The position numbers and the translations under genes were made by a program. Shown in pieces: positions 38,530-47,541 of a DNA stretch of 64,000 nt. The stretch is from NCBI GenBank assembly GCA_025146135.1, contig CP102255.1, forward strand, positions 1,984,001 to 2,048,000. Direction: 5' to 3'. This stretch comes from Anaerotruncus colihominis. GTDB lineage: Bacteria; Bacillota; Clostridia; Oscillospirales; Ruminococcaceae. The notes under the pieces were generated by a model. The model did no database searches. It had not been told where the DNA came from and was given only the letters and a program-made list of their open reading frames with translations. Each line of letters starts with the position of its first letter. Position 1 is the first letter of the stretch.

Positions 38530-38554
38530 GGCTCATTCACTCCCTTCCCAATCA

Positions 38555-39082
38555 TTATTTCTCCAACTGCGCACGCAGCTTTTTCAGAGTCCGATGCAGC
38601 TTGGAACTGACTGTCCCCTGCGGCGCGCCGAGAATTTCGGCCGTCTCACGCACCGTATATCCCTGCACGACAGCCAACGCCACAATCTGGCGTTCCTGCG
38701 GTGAAAGCGTCTCCAATGCAGAAAGCAGCGCCATTTTTTGTGTAGAACGCGTCTCGACACCCTCCCCTTCCTCGGAAAGATCGAGGAAATCGTCAATATC
38801 CAATTCATTGCGTCCCGATATATACTGGCCGATTTTGCGCTTGCAGCGGATGGAAAGAATCCGCATAATCCATGGCTTGAAGCTGTTTTCGTCGCGAAGG
38901 TTTGCGATGCCCTTATACGCCTCAATAAATGTTTCACTGACAACATCCTGCGCATCATGGGAATTGCCGAGAGAATAGAGCGCAACACGGTAAAGGTCAT
39001 CGGCAATCTGCCGGTAGACCTCCGCGAAACTGTCCTTATCTCCGCGCCGCGCCTTTTCGACGGCAGCAACATCCACAACCAT
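38555..39082 (-). CDS. ECF-type RNA polymerase sigma factor
   Basis: The 175-residue protein has only sigma region 2 (about 15-85: YRQIADDLYRVALYSLGN, AQDVVSETFIEAYK, FKPWIMRILS) and region 4 (about 120-170: LSPQERQIVALAVVQGYTVRETAEILGAPQGTVSSKLHR). This is an ECF sigma. It leads the operon sigma, anti-sigma, YaiI, lipoprotein. I could not find a convincing autoregulated ECF promoter; a TATACT lies about 120 bases upstream. Confidence 0.92.
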   Translation of the reverse strand: MVVDVAAVEKARRGDKDSFAEVYRQIADDLYRVALYSLGNSHDAQDVVSETFIEAYKGIANLRDENSFKPWIMRILSIRCKRKIGQYISGRNELDIDDFLDLSEEGEGVETRSTQKMALLSALETLSPQERQIVALAVVQGYTVRETAEILGAPQGTVSSKLHRTLKKLRAQLEK

Positions 39083-39227
39083 GTTCTAACCCACCATTTT
39101 CATCAAACGGCTCATTGATACAGTGATCAAATTCCTGCATTTTACTGCATCCGTCTGAAAATATTTCACGCAAACCGCCTCTGTATGCGGGCGGCATCCG
39201 AGATGTTCTATCAGTATATCATATTTT

Positions 39228-39297
39228 TCGCCGGTTTTCCACTACAAAATAACCCACAGTCCGGACTGGCCTTCGGCCGTCCACCGGCGATTTTGTA
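39228..39297. repeat. Interleaved inverted repeats between the ECF sigma and small hydrophobic-protein genes
   Basis: TCGCCGG (39228-39234) matches CCGGCGA (39284-39290), and TACAAAAT (39243-39250) matches ATTTTGTA (39290-39297). A GGACTGGCC/GGCCGTCC hairpin lies inside (39263-39282). The two outer pairs interleave, as in a pseudoknot. Confidence 0.5.
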
Positions 39298-39333
39298 TCT
39301 GTATGTATCGGGCAGCAACATTTAAAAACACAA

Positions 39334-39373
39334 AACCGCGCCGGTAAGCGGGCTTTCGCCCGCCGGCCGGCGT
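39334..39373 (-). terminator. Intrinsic terminator of the small hydrophobic-protein gene
   Basis: GCGGGC/GCCCGC core within CGCCGG/CCGGCG arms, followed on the minus strand by TTTTGTGTTTTT. Confidence 0.8.
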
Positions 39374-39374
39374 G

Positions 39375-39674
39375 TCAGGCTTCGATGATATCCGTCGGAT
39401 TTTCAACTGTCAGGATCGCATATACGCAGGTGGTAATAACCGATAAAAAGTTTGCCAGCAGGTTGATCTGCACCTGTGTCAGGTTGTCGCACAGCACATT
39501 TGCGACCGTTGCCGCGACAAAAACAAACTGCGCGCCCTGCCCGCTCATCGCCTGCGGGTTTGCCAGACCGCCTGCATTTTGTGGGTTGTTTGCAGCGGCC
39601 TTTTGGGTTTCCTGGGCGATTTCGCCGGTTGATCCGGCCGCGGCGACGACGCCAGGCGCTCCTGTTTCCGCCAT
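39375..39674 (-). CDS. Small protein with hydrophobic C-terminal half, function unknown
   Basis: The 99 residues split into an Ala/Gly/Asn-rich N-terminal half and a hydrophobic C-terminal half (about 48-90) with AATVANVLCDNLTQVQINLLANFLSVI. This pattern loosely resembles short DUF6774-type proteins of Clostridia, but I am not certain. AGGAGGTGACG, an excellent ribosome site, precedes the ATG and supports a real gene. It is monocistronic with its own terminator. Confidence 0.65.
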   Translation of the reverse strand: MAETGAPGVVAAAGSTGEIAQETQKAAANNPQNAGGLANPQAMSGQGAQFVFVAATVANVLCDNLTQVQINLLANFLSVITTCVYAILTVENPTDIIEA

Positions 39675-39741
39675 TGTGCGTCACCTCCTCACACCAGTTT
39701 ATGCGAAAACGCCTGCGCACGTTAGACGCCCCTCATTTCAA

Positions 39742-39773
39742 AAAGCGGCCCGGGCTGATGCCCGGGCCGCTTT
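39742..39773 (-). terminator. Terminator of the purine operon
   Basis: A 14-bp perfect stem (AAAGCGGCCCGGGC/GCCCGGGCCGCTTT, 4-base loop) just after the purD stop. Confidence 0.9.
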
Positions 39774-39783
39774 ATTAAGTCGT

Positions 39784-41055
39784 TTATACCCGATTGCGCG
39801 CGCCGATGTCACGGCGCATATGCATCCCGTCAAAACGGATTTTTTCCGCGGCGCGGTAAGCGTGCGCAAGCGCGGACGCGCTGTCCGGCGCGACGCAGGT
39901 CACGCCGAGCACGCGGCCGCCAGCCGTTTTATAAACGCCGTCCTCACGCTTTGTCCCCGCATGATAGACGGCCGCGCCCTCGACCTGGCCGTTCGCGTCA
40001 AGCCCATCGATCGCAATGCCTGTCTCATATCCGGCCGGATAACCGCCGCTGGCCAGTACAACACAAGCGGCGCTCTCATCGGAAAATTGGACTTCAATCT
40101 GCCCAAGGCGCTTTTCCCAGATCGCCTGCATCACATCAAACAGATCTGTCTTTAAAAGCGGCAGGACAACCTGCGCCTCCGGATCGCCGAAACGGCAGTT
40201 ATATTCGATCACAGCCGGACCCTTCGGCGTGAGCATCAGCCCGAAATAAAGGCAGCCGGAGAACGGGCATCCCTCCGCCTTCATTGCGTCAACGGTTGGC
40301 CGGAAGATCGTTTCCATGCATTGCCGCGCGATCTGCGGCGTGTAGCAGAGGTTCGGCGCAACCGTCCCCATGCCGCCGGTATTCGGGCCCTGGTCGCCGT
40401 CAAACGCCCGCTTATGATCCATGGAGGACACCATCGGCACAACCGCTTCGCCGTCGCAGAACGCCAGAACGCTGACCTCCGGGCCAGTCAGAAACTCCTC
40501 AATGACAATCTGATTACCGGAGGCGCCGAATTTTTTATCCTCCATGATGGAGTGGATCGCTTCGGCAGCTTCGTCAAGCGTATTTGCAATGACCACGCCC
40601 TTGCCCAGCGCCAATCCGTCAGCTTTAATAACAATTGGGAATTCATTTTTACCGGTAACGAACCCAAGCGCCTCGGACGGATTTGTAAACGTATGGTAAT
40701 CTGCCGTAGGGATACCGTACTTTTTCATCAGGTTCTTTGCAAACACCTTGCTGCCTTCAATCCGCGCCGCCGCCCGGTTCGGTCCGAAGGTTGCGATCCC
40801 GGCTTTGTTCATCGCGTCAACCATGCCCAGCACAAGCGGATCGTCCGGCGTGACGACGCAGAAATCGACGCCGCGCTCCTTTGCCAGCGCGACCATCCCT
40901 TCGATGTCCGTCGCCTTGACCGGCACACATACGGCGTCGGCCGCAATGCCCCCATTGCCGGGCGCGCAGCAGACCTCCGTCACTGTAGGGTTTTCACGCA
41001 GCTTGCGGATCAGCGCATGTTCGCGGCCGCCGCCGCCGACCACCAGAATTTTCAT
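39784..41055 (-). CDS. purD: Phosphoribosylamine-glycine ligase
   Basis: The 423-residue ATP-grasp enzyme starts MKILVVGGGGREHALIRKL and contains VIKADGLALGKGV, DGDQGPNTGGMGT and EYNCRFGDPE. It makes glycinamide ribonucleotide. The ATG at 41055 has GGGAGGGG 6 bases upstream; the longer frame upstream is not needed. It is the last gene of the purine operon. Confidence 0.97.
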   Translation of the reverse strand: MKILVVGGGGREHALIRKLRENPTVTEVCCAPGNGGIAADAVCVPVKATDIEGMVALAKERGVDFCVVTPDDPLVLGMVDAMNKAGIATFGPNRAAARIEGSKVFAKNLMKKYGIPTADYHTFTNPSEALGFVTGKNEFPIVIKADGLALGKGVVIANTLDEAAEAIHSIMEDKKFGASGNQIVIEEFLTGPEVSVLAFCDGEAVVPMVSSMDHKRAFDGDQGPNTGGMGTVAPNLCYTPQIARQCMETIFRPTVDAMKAEGCPFSGCLYFGLMLTPKGPAVIEYNCRFGDPEAQVVLPLLKTDLFDVMQAIWEKRLGQIEVQFSDESAACVVLASGGYPAGYETGIAIDGLDANGQVEGAAVYHAGTKREDGVYKTAGGRVLGVTCVAPDSASALAHAYRAAEKIRFDGMHMRRDIGARNRV

Positions 41056-41069
41056 CGCAACCCCTCCCG

Positions 41070-42245
41070 TCAATGATGGAACAAACGGATGCCTGTAAAC
41101 GCCATCGCAATGCCATATTTGTCGCATGTCTCGATCACATTGTCGTCGCGGATCGAACCGCCCGGCTGCGCGATGTAACGCACGCCGGAACGGCGCGCGC
41201 GTTCGATGTTGTCACCAAACGGGAAAAACGCATCGGAACCGAGCGAAACGCCGTCGAGCCGGTCAAGCCAGGCGCGCTTTTCCTCGCGCGTAAGCGGTAC
41301 GGGCCGCTCGGTGAAGAAATTCTGCCACGCACCGTCCGCCAGCACATCGTCGCTGTCGTCAGAGATATATACATCGATCGTATTATCGCGGTCCGGGCGG
41401 CGGATATCGGGTTTAAACGGGAGCGCAAGCACGCGTTCGTGCTGGCGCAGCCACCAGTTGTCAGCCTTCTGACCGGCCAGCCGCGTGCAGTGCACACGGC
41501 TCTGCTGCCCGGCGCCGACGCCGATTGCCTGGCCGTTTTTCGCATAGCAGACGGAGTTGGACTGCGTATACTTGAGCGTAATCAATGCAATCAGAAGATC
41601 GCGCTTCGCATCATCCGGAATTTCCTTGTGCGCTGTTACGACGTTTTCAAGCAGCGTCCTGTCGATTACAAGCTCGTTGCGCCCCTGCTCAAACGTCACG
41701 CCGAACACATCCTTATGCTCCACGGGCGCGGGGACATAATCCGGATCGATCCTTACAATATTATAGCCGCCGCGGCGCTTGCCTTTGAGGATTTCGAGCG
41801 CCTCGTCCGTATAGCCGGGCGCGATGATACCGTCGGAAACCTCACGTGCGAGCAGACGCGCCGTCTCTGCGTCACAAACGTCGGAGAGGGCCGCCCAGTC
41901 GCCATAGGACGACATGCGGTCCGCGCCGCGCGCGCGCGCGTAAGCGCATGCGACAGGCGAAAGCTTCAGATCGTCGACAAAGTAAATCTTTTTTTCAACC
42001 TCTGACAGTGGCAGCCCCACCGCCGCGCCCGCCGGGCTGACATGCTTAAAGGACGCCGCCGCCGCAAGTCCCGTCGCAGCCTTCAGCTCACGTACAAGCT
42101 GCCAACTGTTGAGCGCGTCGAGAAAGTTGATGAAGCCGGGTTTTCCGTTGAGCACCTCAACGGGAAGCTCCCCCTGCTGCATAAAGATGCGCGCCGGCTT
42201 CTGGTTGGGATTGCAGCCATATTTCAGTTCCAGTTCCCTAGGCAT
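41070..42245 (-). CDS. purH: Stand-alone AICAR transformylase (PurH C-terminal domain only)
   Basis: The 391-residue protein corresponds to the AICARFT half of PurH: ELKYGCNPNQKPARI, SFKHVSPAGAAVG, LKYTQSNSVCYAKNGQAIGVG, QQSRVHCTRLAG and FFPFGDNIE. The N-terminal IMP cyclohydrolase (MGS-like) half of bifunctional PurH is absent. AGGAGG lies 9 bases before the ATG at 42245. The missing activity is probably supplied by the PurO encoded immediately upstream. It transfers the formyl group to AICAR using 10-formyl-THF, giving FAICAR. Confidence 0.93.
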   Translation of the reverse strand: MPRELELKYGCNPNQKPARIFMQQGELPVEVLNGKPGFINFLDALNSWQLVRELKAATGLAAAASFKHVSPAGAAVGLPLSEVEKKIYFVDDLKLSPVACAYARARGADRMSSYGDWAALSDVCDAETARLLAREVSDGIIAPGYTDEALEILKGKRRGGYNIVRIDPDYVPAPVEHKDVFGVTFEQGRNELVIDRTLLENVVTAHKEIPDDAKRDLLIALITLKYTQSNSVCYAKNGQAIGVGAGQQSRVHCTRLAGQKADNWWLRQHERVLALPFKPDIRRPDRDNTIDVYISDDSDDVLADGAWQNFFTERPVPLTREEKRAWLDRLDGVSLGSDAFFPFGDNIERARRSGVRYIAQPGGSIRDDNVIETCDKYGIAMAFTGIRLFHH

Positions 42246-42258
42246 AACCGCTTTCCTC

Positions 42259-42960
42259 CTATTTGTTTTTGTTGACGATGCGCGTCTCGTGCCTTCCTGT
42301 CGCGACATCGATATAGCGCACAAAGAGCGACACCTTGTTTTCGTTGTTAAGGCTGTCCCACAGGCAATCTGTGAACGTGCCTATGCCGCCTTCAATCGCG
42401 ACGCGCTCCGGCTCGCCGTCAAAGGACGGCAGAGGATTTCCGTCGCCGCGATACGTGTGCAGAAAATGGCCCTCGCCCGCGACCGGATTTTCATATTGGT
42501 AGAAATACCGCCGCGTCGAGTCCGGATTGCCGTCCGCGCTTTTGAGAATCGACAGGCGGTAGTCGAAACCGTGCAGCAGCCCCGAGATGCGCGGCGTAAA
42601 GTTCGGCTTGTCCGGCTCAAAGGTGCGCGTGCGCAGCGCGTCCGCAAACGATTTGCCGCTGGAAAGGAAACTGTAAATCGTATCGGTCTGATCGCCGTTT
42701 GTAACGATGGTGTCGCCGCCTAGCACGCGCACCGGCGCGTAGATGATCAGCGACGGGTCGCTTAGTTTTGCGGGATCAAACGCCTCTGTGCGGATTCCCT
42801 CGCCGTCCGCGACAAACACGCGGTTGCGGCTGTTTTCGCTGCGTCCCATGATAAAATATGCCGCAACGGCGTATCGTCCGTCCGCGCTGCGTCCAAGAAC
42901 AATGCCGCGGCCCGGATATGGATTTTCCCGCAGCAGACGCTCCAGTTTTAAAAGCTCCAT
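42259..42960 (-). CDS. purO: Archaeal-type IMP cyclohydrolase (PurO family)
   Basis: The 233-residue protein matches the PurO/IMP_cyclohyd family pattern, with the N-terminal NPYPGRGIVLGRS segment and YFIMGRSENSRNRVF. Residues that resemble the family's nucleotide site are also visible. PurO closes the ring of FAICAR to IMP. GGAGGAGCG lies before the ATG at 42960, which overlaps the purN stop (TAAAATG). Adjacency to a stand-alone AICARFT gene is the strongest functional support. Confidence 0.85.
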   Translation of the reverse strand: MELLKLERLLRENPYPGRGIVLGRSADGRYAVAAYFIMGRSENSRNRVFVADGEGIRTEAFDPAKLSDPSLIIYAPVRVLGGDTIVTNGDQTDTIYSFLSSGKSFADALRTRTFEPDKPNFTPRISGLLHGFDYRLSILKSADGNPDSTRRYFYQYENPVAGEGHFLHTYRGDGNPLPSFDGEPERVAIEGGIGTFTDCLWDSLNNENKVSLFVRYIDVATGRHETRIVNKNK

Positions 42961-42961
42961 T

Positions 42962-43567
42962 TTATCGCTCCTCCACCGCGTCCTGGCAGACCAGCTCGGC
43001 CGCCTGTGGCAGCAGCACCCATTCGGCCTGCTCCATTACGCGCTTTTGCAGTATTTCCGGCGTGTCGCCTTCAAGAACGTCGACCGCTTTTTGCAGAATA
43101 ATCTGGCCGCCGTCCGTAATTTCATTGACAAAGTGAACCGTCGCGCCCGTCACCTTGACGCCGTAATCAAGCGCGGCCCGGTGTACGCGCAGCCCATAAA
43201 AGCCGTCGCCGCAAAACGATGGGATCAGCGACGGATGCACATTGATGATGCGCCGCGGATACGCCTTAACGACCTGCGGCCCCAGGACATACAAAAATCC
43301 CGCCAGCACCACAAGATCGGCGCGCGCATCGGCGAGCGCCGCAAGCAGCGCCGTATCAAATGCAGCGCGCGTTTCATAATCACCGGGACAAAGCACCTGC
43401 GTTTCAATCCCGGCGCGCGCCGCGCGCGTCAACGCGAACGCATCCGGCTTCGAACTGATGACGCGCACAATCCCGCCGCTTTTAAGCACGCCGCTGTGTT
43501 GCGCGTCAATCAGTGCCTGCAAATTAGACCCGCCGCCGGACACCAGAACGACGATGCGCTTTAACAC
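42962..43567 (-). CDS. purN: Phosphoribosylglycinamide formyltransferase
   Basis: The 201-residue GAR transformylase starts RIVVLVSGGGSNLQALID. It has the catalytic Asn-His-Ser segment INVHPSLIPSF and the Asp in NEITDGGQI. It formylates GAR with 10-formyl-THF. Its start overlaps the purM stop by 7 bases. Confidence 0.96.
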   Translation of the reverse strand: MLKRIVVLVSGGGSNLQALIDAQHSGVLKSGGIVRVISSKPDAFALTRAARAGIETQVLCPGDYETRAAFDTALLAALADARADLVVLAGFLYVLGPQVVKAYPRRIINVHPSLIPSFCGDGFYGLRVHRAALDYGVKVTGATVHFVNEITDGGQIILQKAVDVLEGDTPEILQKRVMEQAEWVLLPQAAELVCQDAVEER

Positions 43568-44604
43568 AGCTCAACGCCCCTTTCGCCGTCGTCGATATAG
43601 CCGATCACCTTGGCATTCTCTCCATTTTCAGTCAAAATCGAAACAGCGCGCTGCGCATCGTCCTTTCCGACAATCAGCGTCATGCCCACACCCATATTAA
43701 AAGTGTTGTACATATCGCGTTCAGGGATATCCCCTGCTTTCTGGATCAGTTCAAACAGCGGGTGGCGGTCGACGACGCGCTTGCAAATTATCGCGCGCCT
43801 GCCTTCGGGCAGCGAACGAGGGATATTCTCATAAAATCCGCCGCCGGTGATGTGCGCGACCGACTTGACGGCCAGCGCCTTCATAACAGCAAGCACAGGC
43901 TTTACATAAATGCGCGTCGGCGCAAGCAGCGCCTCGCCGAGCGTCATGCCCAGATCGTCATACCGCTGCTGCAAAACGCCGGGGCGCTCCACATCGAACA
44001 CGCGGCGCACAAGTGAAAAACCGTTTGAATGGACGCCGCTTGAAGCGATTCCAATGATTGCGTCTCCGGGCGCGACGGAGGAGTGATCAAGGATGCGCGC
44101 ACGGTCGACCGCGCCGACGGCAAAGCCCGCCAGATCGTATTCGTCCGCAGCGTAAAAGCCGGGCATCTCAGCCGTCTCGCCGCCGTTTAAAACGCAGCCG
44201 GCCTGCACGCAGCCCTCCGCAACGCCCGCCACGATCGAAGCGATCTTTTCCGGTACATTCTTGCCGCATGCAATATAATCAAGAAACAGAAGCGGCTTTG
44301 CCCCGCAGCAGATAATATCGTTGACGCACATGGCCACGCAGTCGATACCGACCGTATCGTGCTTATCCAACAAAAAGGCAATTTTCAGCTTGGTGCCGAC
44401 CCCGTCCGTCCCCGCGCAGAGCACCGGATGCGGCATATCGGATAAATCCAGCTCAAACAGGCCGCCAAAGCCGCCCAGGCCACTGAGCGCGCCCTTTGTC
44501 ATTGTGCGCGCCACATGCGCCTTCATCAGCTCGACCGCCCGATAGCCTGCCGTCACATCCACGCCGGCGGCCTTATACGATTCCGAATAACTGTTTTCCA
44601 TCAT
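43561..44604 (-). CDS. purM: Phosphoribosylformylglycinamidine cyclo-ligase (AIR synthetase)
   Basis: The 347-residue protein carries the PurM/AIRS signature GTDGVGTKLKIAF, MCVNDIICCGAKPLLFLDY and GGETAEMPGFY. It makes aminoimidazole ribonucleotide. It overlaps purF by 4 bases at its start (tandem ATG at 44604/44601). Confidence 0.97.
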   Translation of the reverse strand: MMENSYSESYKAAGVDVTAGYRAVELMKAHVARTMTKGALSGLGGFGGLFELDLSDMPHPVLCAGTDGVGTKLKIAFLLDKHDTVGIDCVAMCVNDIICCGAKPLLFLDYIACGKNVPEKIASIVAGVAEGCVQAGCVLNGGETAEMPGFYAADEYDLAGFAVGAVDRARILDHSSVAPGDAIIGIASSGVHSNGFSLVRRVFDVERPGVLQQRYDDLGMTLGEALLAPTRIYVKPVLAVMKALAVKSVAHITGGGFYENIPRSLPEGRRAIICKRVVDRHPLFELIQKAGDIPERDMYNTFNMGVGMTLIVGKDDAQRAVSILTENGENAKVIGYIDDGERGVELC

Positions 44605-46043
44605 CTGACACCCCGTTTGTCCCTGTCGCTGATTTTACATTCGAATTTGTCCTTCGGCAGCTCCCCCGGCACATCGACCGGATATTCGCCTGTAAAACAC
44701 CCGACGCAAAAACCGCAGTTTGCGCCCTCGGCGATCGCCCGAACGCCGTCGACGCTCAAATAATGCAGCGAATCGACGTCGATCGATTTTGCGATCTCGG
44801 GGATCGTCATCCGGCAGGCAATCAGCTTGTCGCGGCTGTCGATATCCGTACCGAAATAGCACGGATTGCGGAACGGAGGCGACGATACCATGAAATGGAC
44901 CTCCTTCGCGCCAGCCTCGCGCAGCAGCTTTACGATGCGCCCGCAGGTTGTGCCGCGCACGATGGAATCGTCGATCAGCACGACGCGTTTATCACGCACC
45001 GTCTCATCGATCACATTCAGCTTGATACGCACGGCGTCCTCGCGCTGGCCCTGCGTCGGCTGAATGAAGGTGCGCCCGACATAGCGGTTCTTGATAAAGC
45101 CAACGCCGTATGGAATTCCCGATTCCTGCGAAAAACCGAGCGCCGCGTCAAGCCCGCTGTCCGGAACGCCGATTACAACGTCCGCCTCAACCGGATGCTC
45201 ACGGTACAAGATGCGCCCGGCGCGCTGGCGCGCCTCATGGACGCTCACGCCATTGACAACCGAATCGGGCCGCGCAAAATAGACGTATTCGAATACGCAG
45301 AAGCTGCTCTTGCCGCCGCAGTGGGTACGGATGCTGCGCAGCCCGTCCTCATCGGCGACAACAATCTCACCTGGCTCCACGTCGCGCAAAAAACGCGCGC
45401 CGATGCTGTCGAGCGCGCAGCTCTCGGACGCAAAGACATAGCCTGTTTCAGTTGTGCCAATACACAGCGGCCGAAATCCGTTCGGATCGCGCGCGGCAAT
45501 CAGCTTTTTCGGCGACATAATCACAAGCGAATACGCGCCCTTGATCGTATGCATCGCCTTGGCGACAGCCTCCTCGATGCTCGGCGATAAAAGACGCTCG
45601 CGCGTGACAATATAGCTGATAACCTCGCTGTCGTTCGTTGTATGGAAAATGGAGCCGTTGTTTTCAAGCTGACGGCGCAGTTCCAGCGCATTGACAAGAT
45701 TCCCATTGTGTGCAAGCGCCATCGCGCCCTTACAGTGGCGCACAACAAGCGGCTGCGCATTGATGGCGCTTACGTTTCCAGTGGTTGAATACCGGCAGTG
45801 GCCGACCGCTATATTGCCGCAGCCAAGGCGGTCGAGCGCCTCCCGGCTGAACACCTCGGGAACCAGTCCAACATCCCTGTGGCAATTGATGACGCCGTCG
45901 TCGTTGACAGCGATCCCGCAGCTTTCCTGACCGCGGTGCTGCAAGGCATACAGCGCGAAATAGGCGCTCGTCGCCACATCGGCGCGCTCCTTCTCATAGA
46001 TCCCGAAAACGCCGCACTCCTCATGCAATCCATTCAGCAACAT
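44601..46043 (-). CDS. purF: Amidophosphoribosyltransferase
   Basis: The 480-residue enzyme has a short propeptide and catalytic Cys10 (EECGVFGIY), as in the Bacillus-type PurF. The Ntn glutaminase domain is followed by the PRPP site VVLIDDSIVRGTTC and C-terminal Fe-S Cys (GFCVGC). It catalyses the committed step PRPP to phosphoribosylamine. GGGAGGAATGC precedes the ATG. Confidence 0.97.
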   Translation of the reverse strand: MLLNGLHEECGVFGIYEKERADVATSAYFALYALQHRGQESCGIAVNDDGVINCHRDVGLVPEVFSREALDRLGCGNIAVGHCRYSTTGNVSAINAQPLVVRHCKGAMALAHNGNLVNALELRRQLENNGSIFHTTNDSEVISYIVTRERLLSPSIEEAVAKAMHTIKGAYSLVIMSPKKLIAARDPNGFRPLCIGTTETGYVFASESCALDSIGARFLRDVEPGEIVVADEDGLRSIRTHCGGKSSFCVFEYVYFARPDSVVNGVSVHEARQRAGRILYREHPVEADVVIGVPDSGLDAALGFSQESGIPYGVGFIKNRYVGRTFIQPTQGQREDAVRIKLNVIDETVRDKRVVLIDDSIVRGTTCGRIVKLLREAGAKEVHFMVSSPPFRNPCYFGTDIDSRDKLIACRMTIPEIAKSIDVDSLHYLSVDGVRAIAEGANCGFCVGCFTGEYPVDVPGELPKDKFECKISDRDKRGVR

Positions 46044-46058
46044 GCATTCCTCCCGCGC

Positions 46059-46769
46059 TTATTCCCCGAGCAGACGGCGCATCACCTCGTGATAAGCGCC
46101 CTCGACGCCGCCCATATCGCGGCGGAAACGATCCTTATCCAGCTTTTCGCCGGTCCTGCTGTCCCAAAAACGGCAGGTATCGGGCGAAATCTCGTCGGCG
46201 AGAATGATTGTGCCGTCGGAGGTTTTTCCAAATTCGAGCTTAAAATCGATCAGCTCGATATTGAGATCCTTAAGGTACGCCGACAGCAGCTCGTTGATGC
46301 GCAGCGCGTAACCGGCAATCGTGGAGAGCTCCTCCGGCGTGGCCAGTTCCAGAGCGAACACATGGTAGTCGTTGATCATCGGGTCGCCAAGCTCGTCGTC
46401 CTTGTAGCTGTATTCCAGCACCGTCTTTTTGAGCTTCGTACCCTCCGGCAGGCCGAGACGCTTGGAGAGCGAGCCGGCCGCGATGTTGCGCACAATCACC
46501 TCAAGCGGCACAATCGTCACCTTTTTGACAAGCGTCTCGCGGTCTGACAGCTCCCTGATCAGGTGCGTGGGGATGCCTTCTTTCTCCAGCATACGCATCA
46601 GGTGGTTGGAAACGCGGTTATTGATTACGCCCTTTTCAGCAATGGTCCCCTTTTTCTGCCCGTTGAAAGCCGTGGCGTCGTCCTTGTAGGAAACGATATA
46701 TGCCTCCGGATCGTCCGTTTTAAAAACCTTTTTTGCTTTGCCCTCATAGAGCTGTTCGAGCTTTTCCAT
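46059..46769 (-). CDS. purC: Phosphoribosylaminoimidazole-succinocarboxamide synthase
   Basis: The 236-residue SAICAR synthase has [21 protein letters not shown] and [16 protein letters not shown]. The ATG at 46769 has GGAGGT 5 bases upstream; an ATG at 46793 is less well placed. It joins aspartate to CAIR. Confidence 0.97.
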   Translation of the reverse strand: MEKLEQLYEGKAKKVFKTDDPEAYIVSYKDDATAFNGQKKGTIAEKGVINNRVSNHLMRMLEKEGIPTHLIRELSDRETLVKKVTIVPLEVIVRNIAAGSLSKRLGLPEGTKLKKTVLEYSYKDDELGDPMINDYHVFALELATPEELSTIAGYALRINELLSAYLKDLNIELIDFKLEFGKTSDGTIILADEISPDTCRFWDSRTGEKLDKDRFRRDMGGVEGAYHEVMRRLLGE

Positions 46770-46815
46770 TTTTACCTCCACTGTGCCTTTCATATTTTCC
46801 TTTCAAGCCCGCCTG

Positions 46816-47313
46816 TCAGCAGAGCTGTTCACGCAGCTTCTCGTCCTTTTCCGCCACCTTGCGGCGCATCTCCTCACGGCGCACGGACAGCTTGTAAGCG
46901 ATCTCCGCATCCGTGATGCCGATGATCTGCGCGGCCAAAATTGCCGCGTTCTGGGCGCCGTCGATCGCGACCGTCGCAACGGGGATGCCGCCCGGCATCT
47001 GCACGGTTGCCAGCAGCGCGTCAAGCCCGTCGAGCGCCGACGATTTGATCGGGATGCCGATCACCGGCAGCGTCGTATGCGCGGCGAGCACGCCGGCCAG
47101 GTGGGCCGCCTTGCCGGCGGCGGCAATGATGACCGAAAATCCGTTTTCACGCGCGCCTGATGCGAAGGCGGCGGCCTCCTGCGGCGTCCGATGCGCGCTG
47201 ATCACGCGCGCCTGTACGCCGATCCCAAAGCTTTTGAGCGTATCGATTGCGGCGCGCACCACGCCCAGGTCGCTGTCGCTGCCCATTACGACCGCAACTT
47301 TTTTCTCAGCCAT
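46816..47313 (-). CDS. purE: N5-carboxyaminoimidazole ribonucleotide mutase (class I PurE)
   Basis: The 165-residue PurE begins KKVAVVMGSDSD and has ISAHRTPQ and GGIPVATVAIDGAQNAAI. Class I PurE converts N5-CAIR to CAIR and usually works with PurK, which is not in the window. The ATG at 47313 has GGAAAGGGA about 10 bases upstream. It is the first gene of the purine operon, behind a leader of about 190 bases. Confidence 0.96.
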   Translation of the reverse strand: MAEKKVAVVMGSDSDLGVVRAAIDTLKSFGIGVQARVISAHRTPQEAAAFASGARENGFSVIIAAAGKAAHLAGVLAAHTTLPVIGIPIKSSALDGLDALLATVQMPGGIPVATVAIDGAQNAAILAAQIIGITDAEIAYKLSVRREEMRRKVAEKDEKLREQLC

Positions 47314-47366
47314 AATCAGATCGTCCCTTTCCATCGGCGAAAACCGCCATTTTCTGTAAATGAAAA

Positions 47367-47391
47367 CAGGCTGCGATTGATTCGCAACCTG
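47367..47391 (-). terminator. Hairpin in the purE leader, possible attenuator
   Basis: On the minus strand CAGGTTGCGA, 5-base loop, TCGCAGCCTG (10 bp with one G-U), followed by TTTTCATTT. It lies between the purE promoter and its start. Confidence 0.45.
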
Positions 47392-47512
47392 CAAAAACCC
47401 TGTGGATGTCGATGGACCGCCAAACCGGCGGCGGCGCATCCGCTCCGATTTTTCTGTCCGCAGATCTGAAAGCGCCGCATTCCACCGCCACCTCCCGCAA
47501 AAAGATACTTCC

Positions 47513-47541
47513 AGTTTACATGAAATCCCGACGCATTTCAA
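47513..47541 (-). promoter_or_regulatory. SigA-type promoter of the purine operon
   Basis: TTGAAA (47541-47536) and TAAACT (47518-47513), 17-base spacing, on the minus strand, about 195 bases before purE. Confidence 0.6.
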
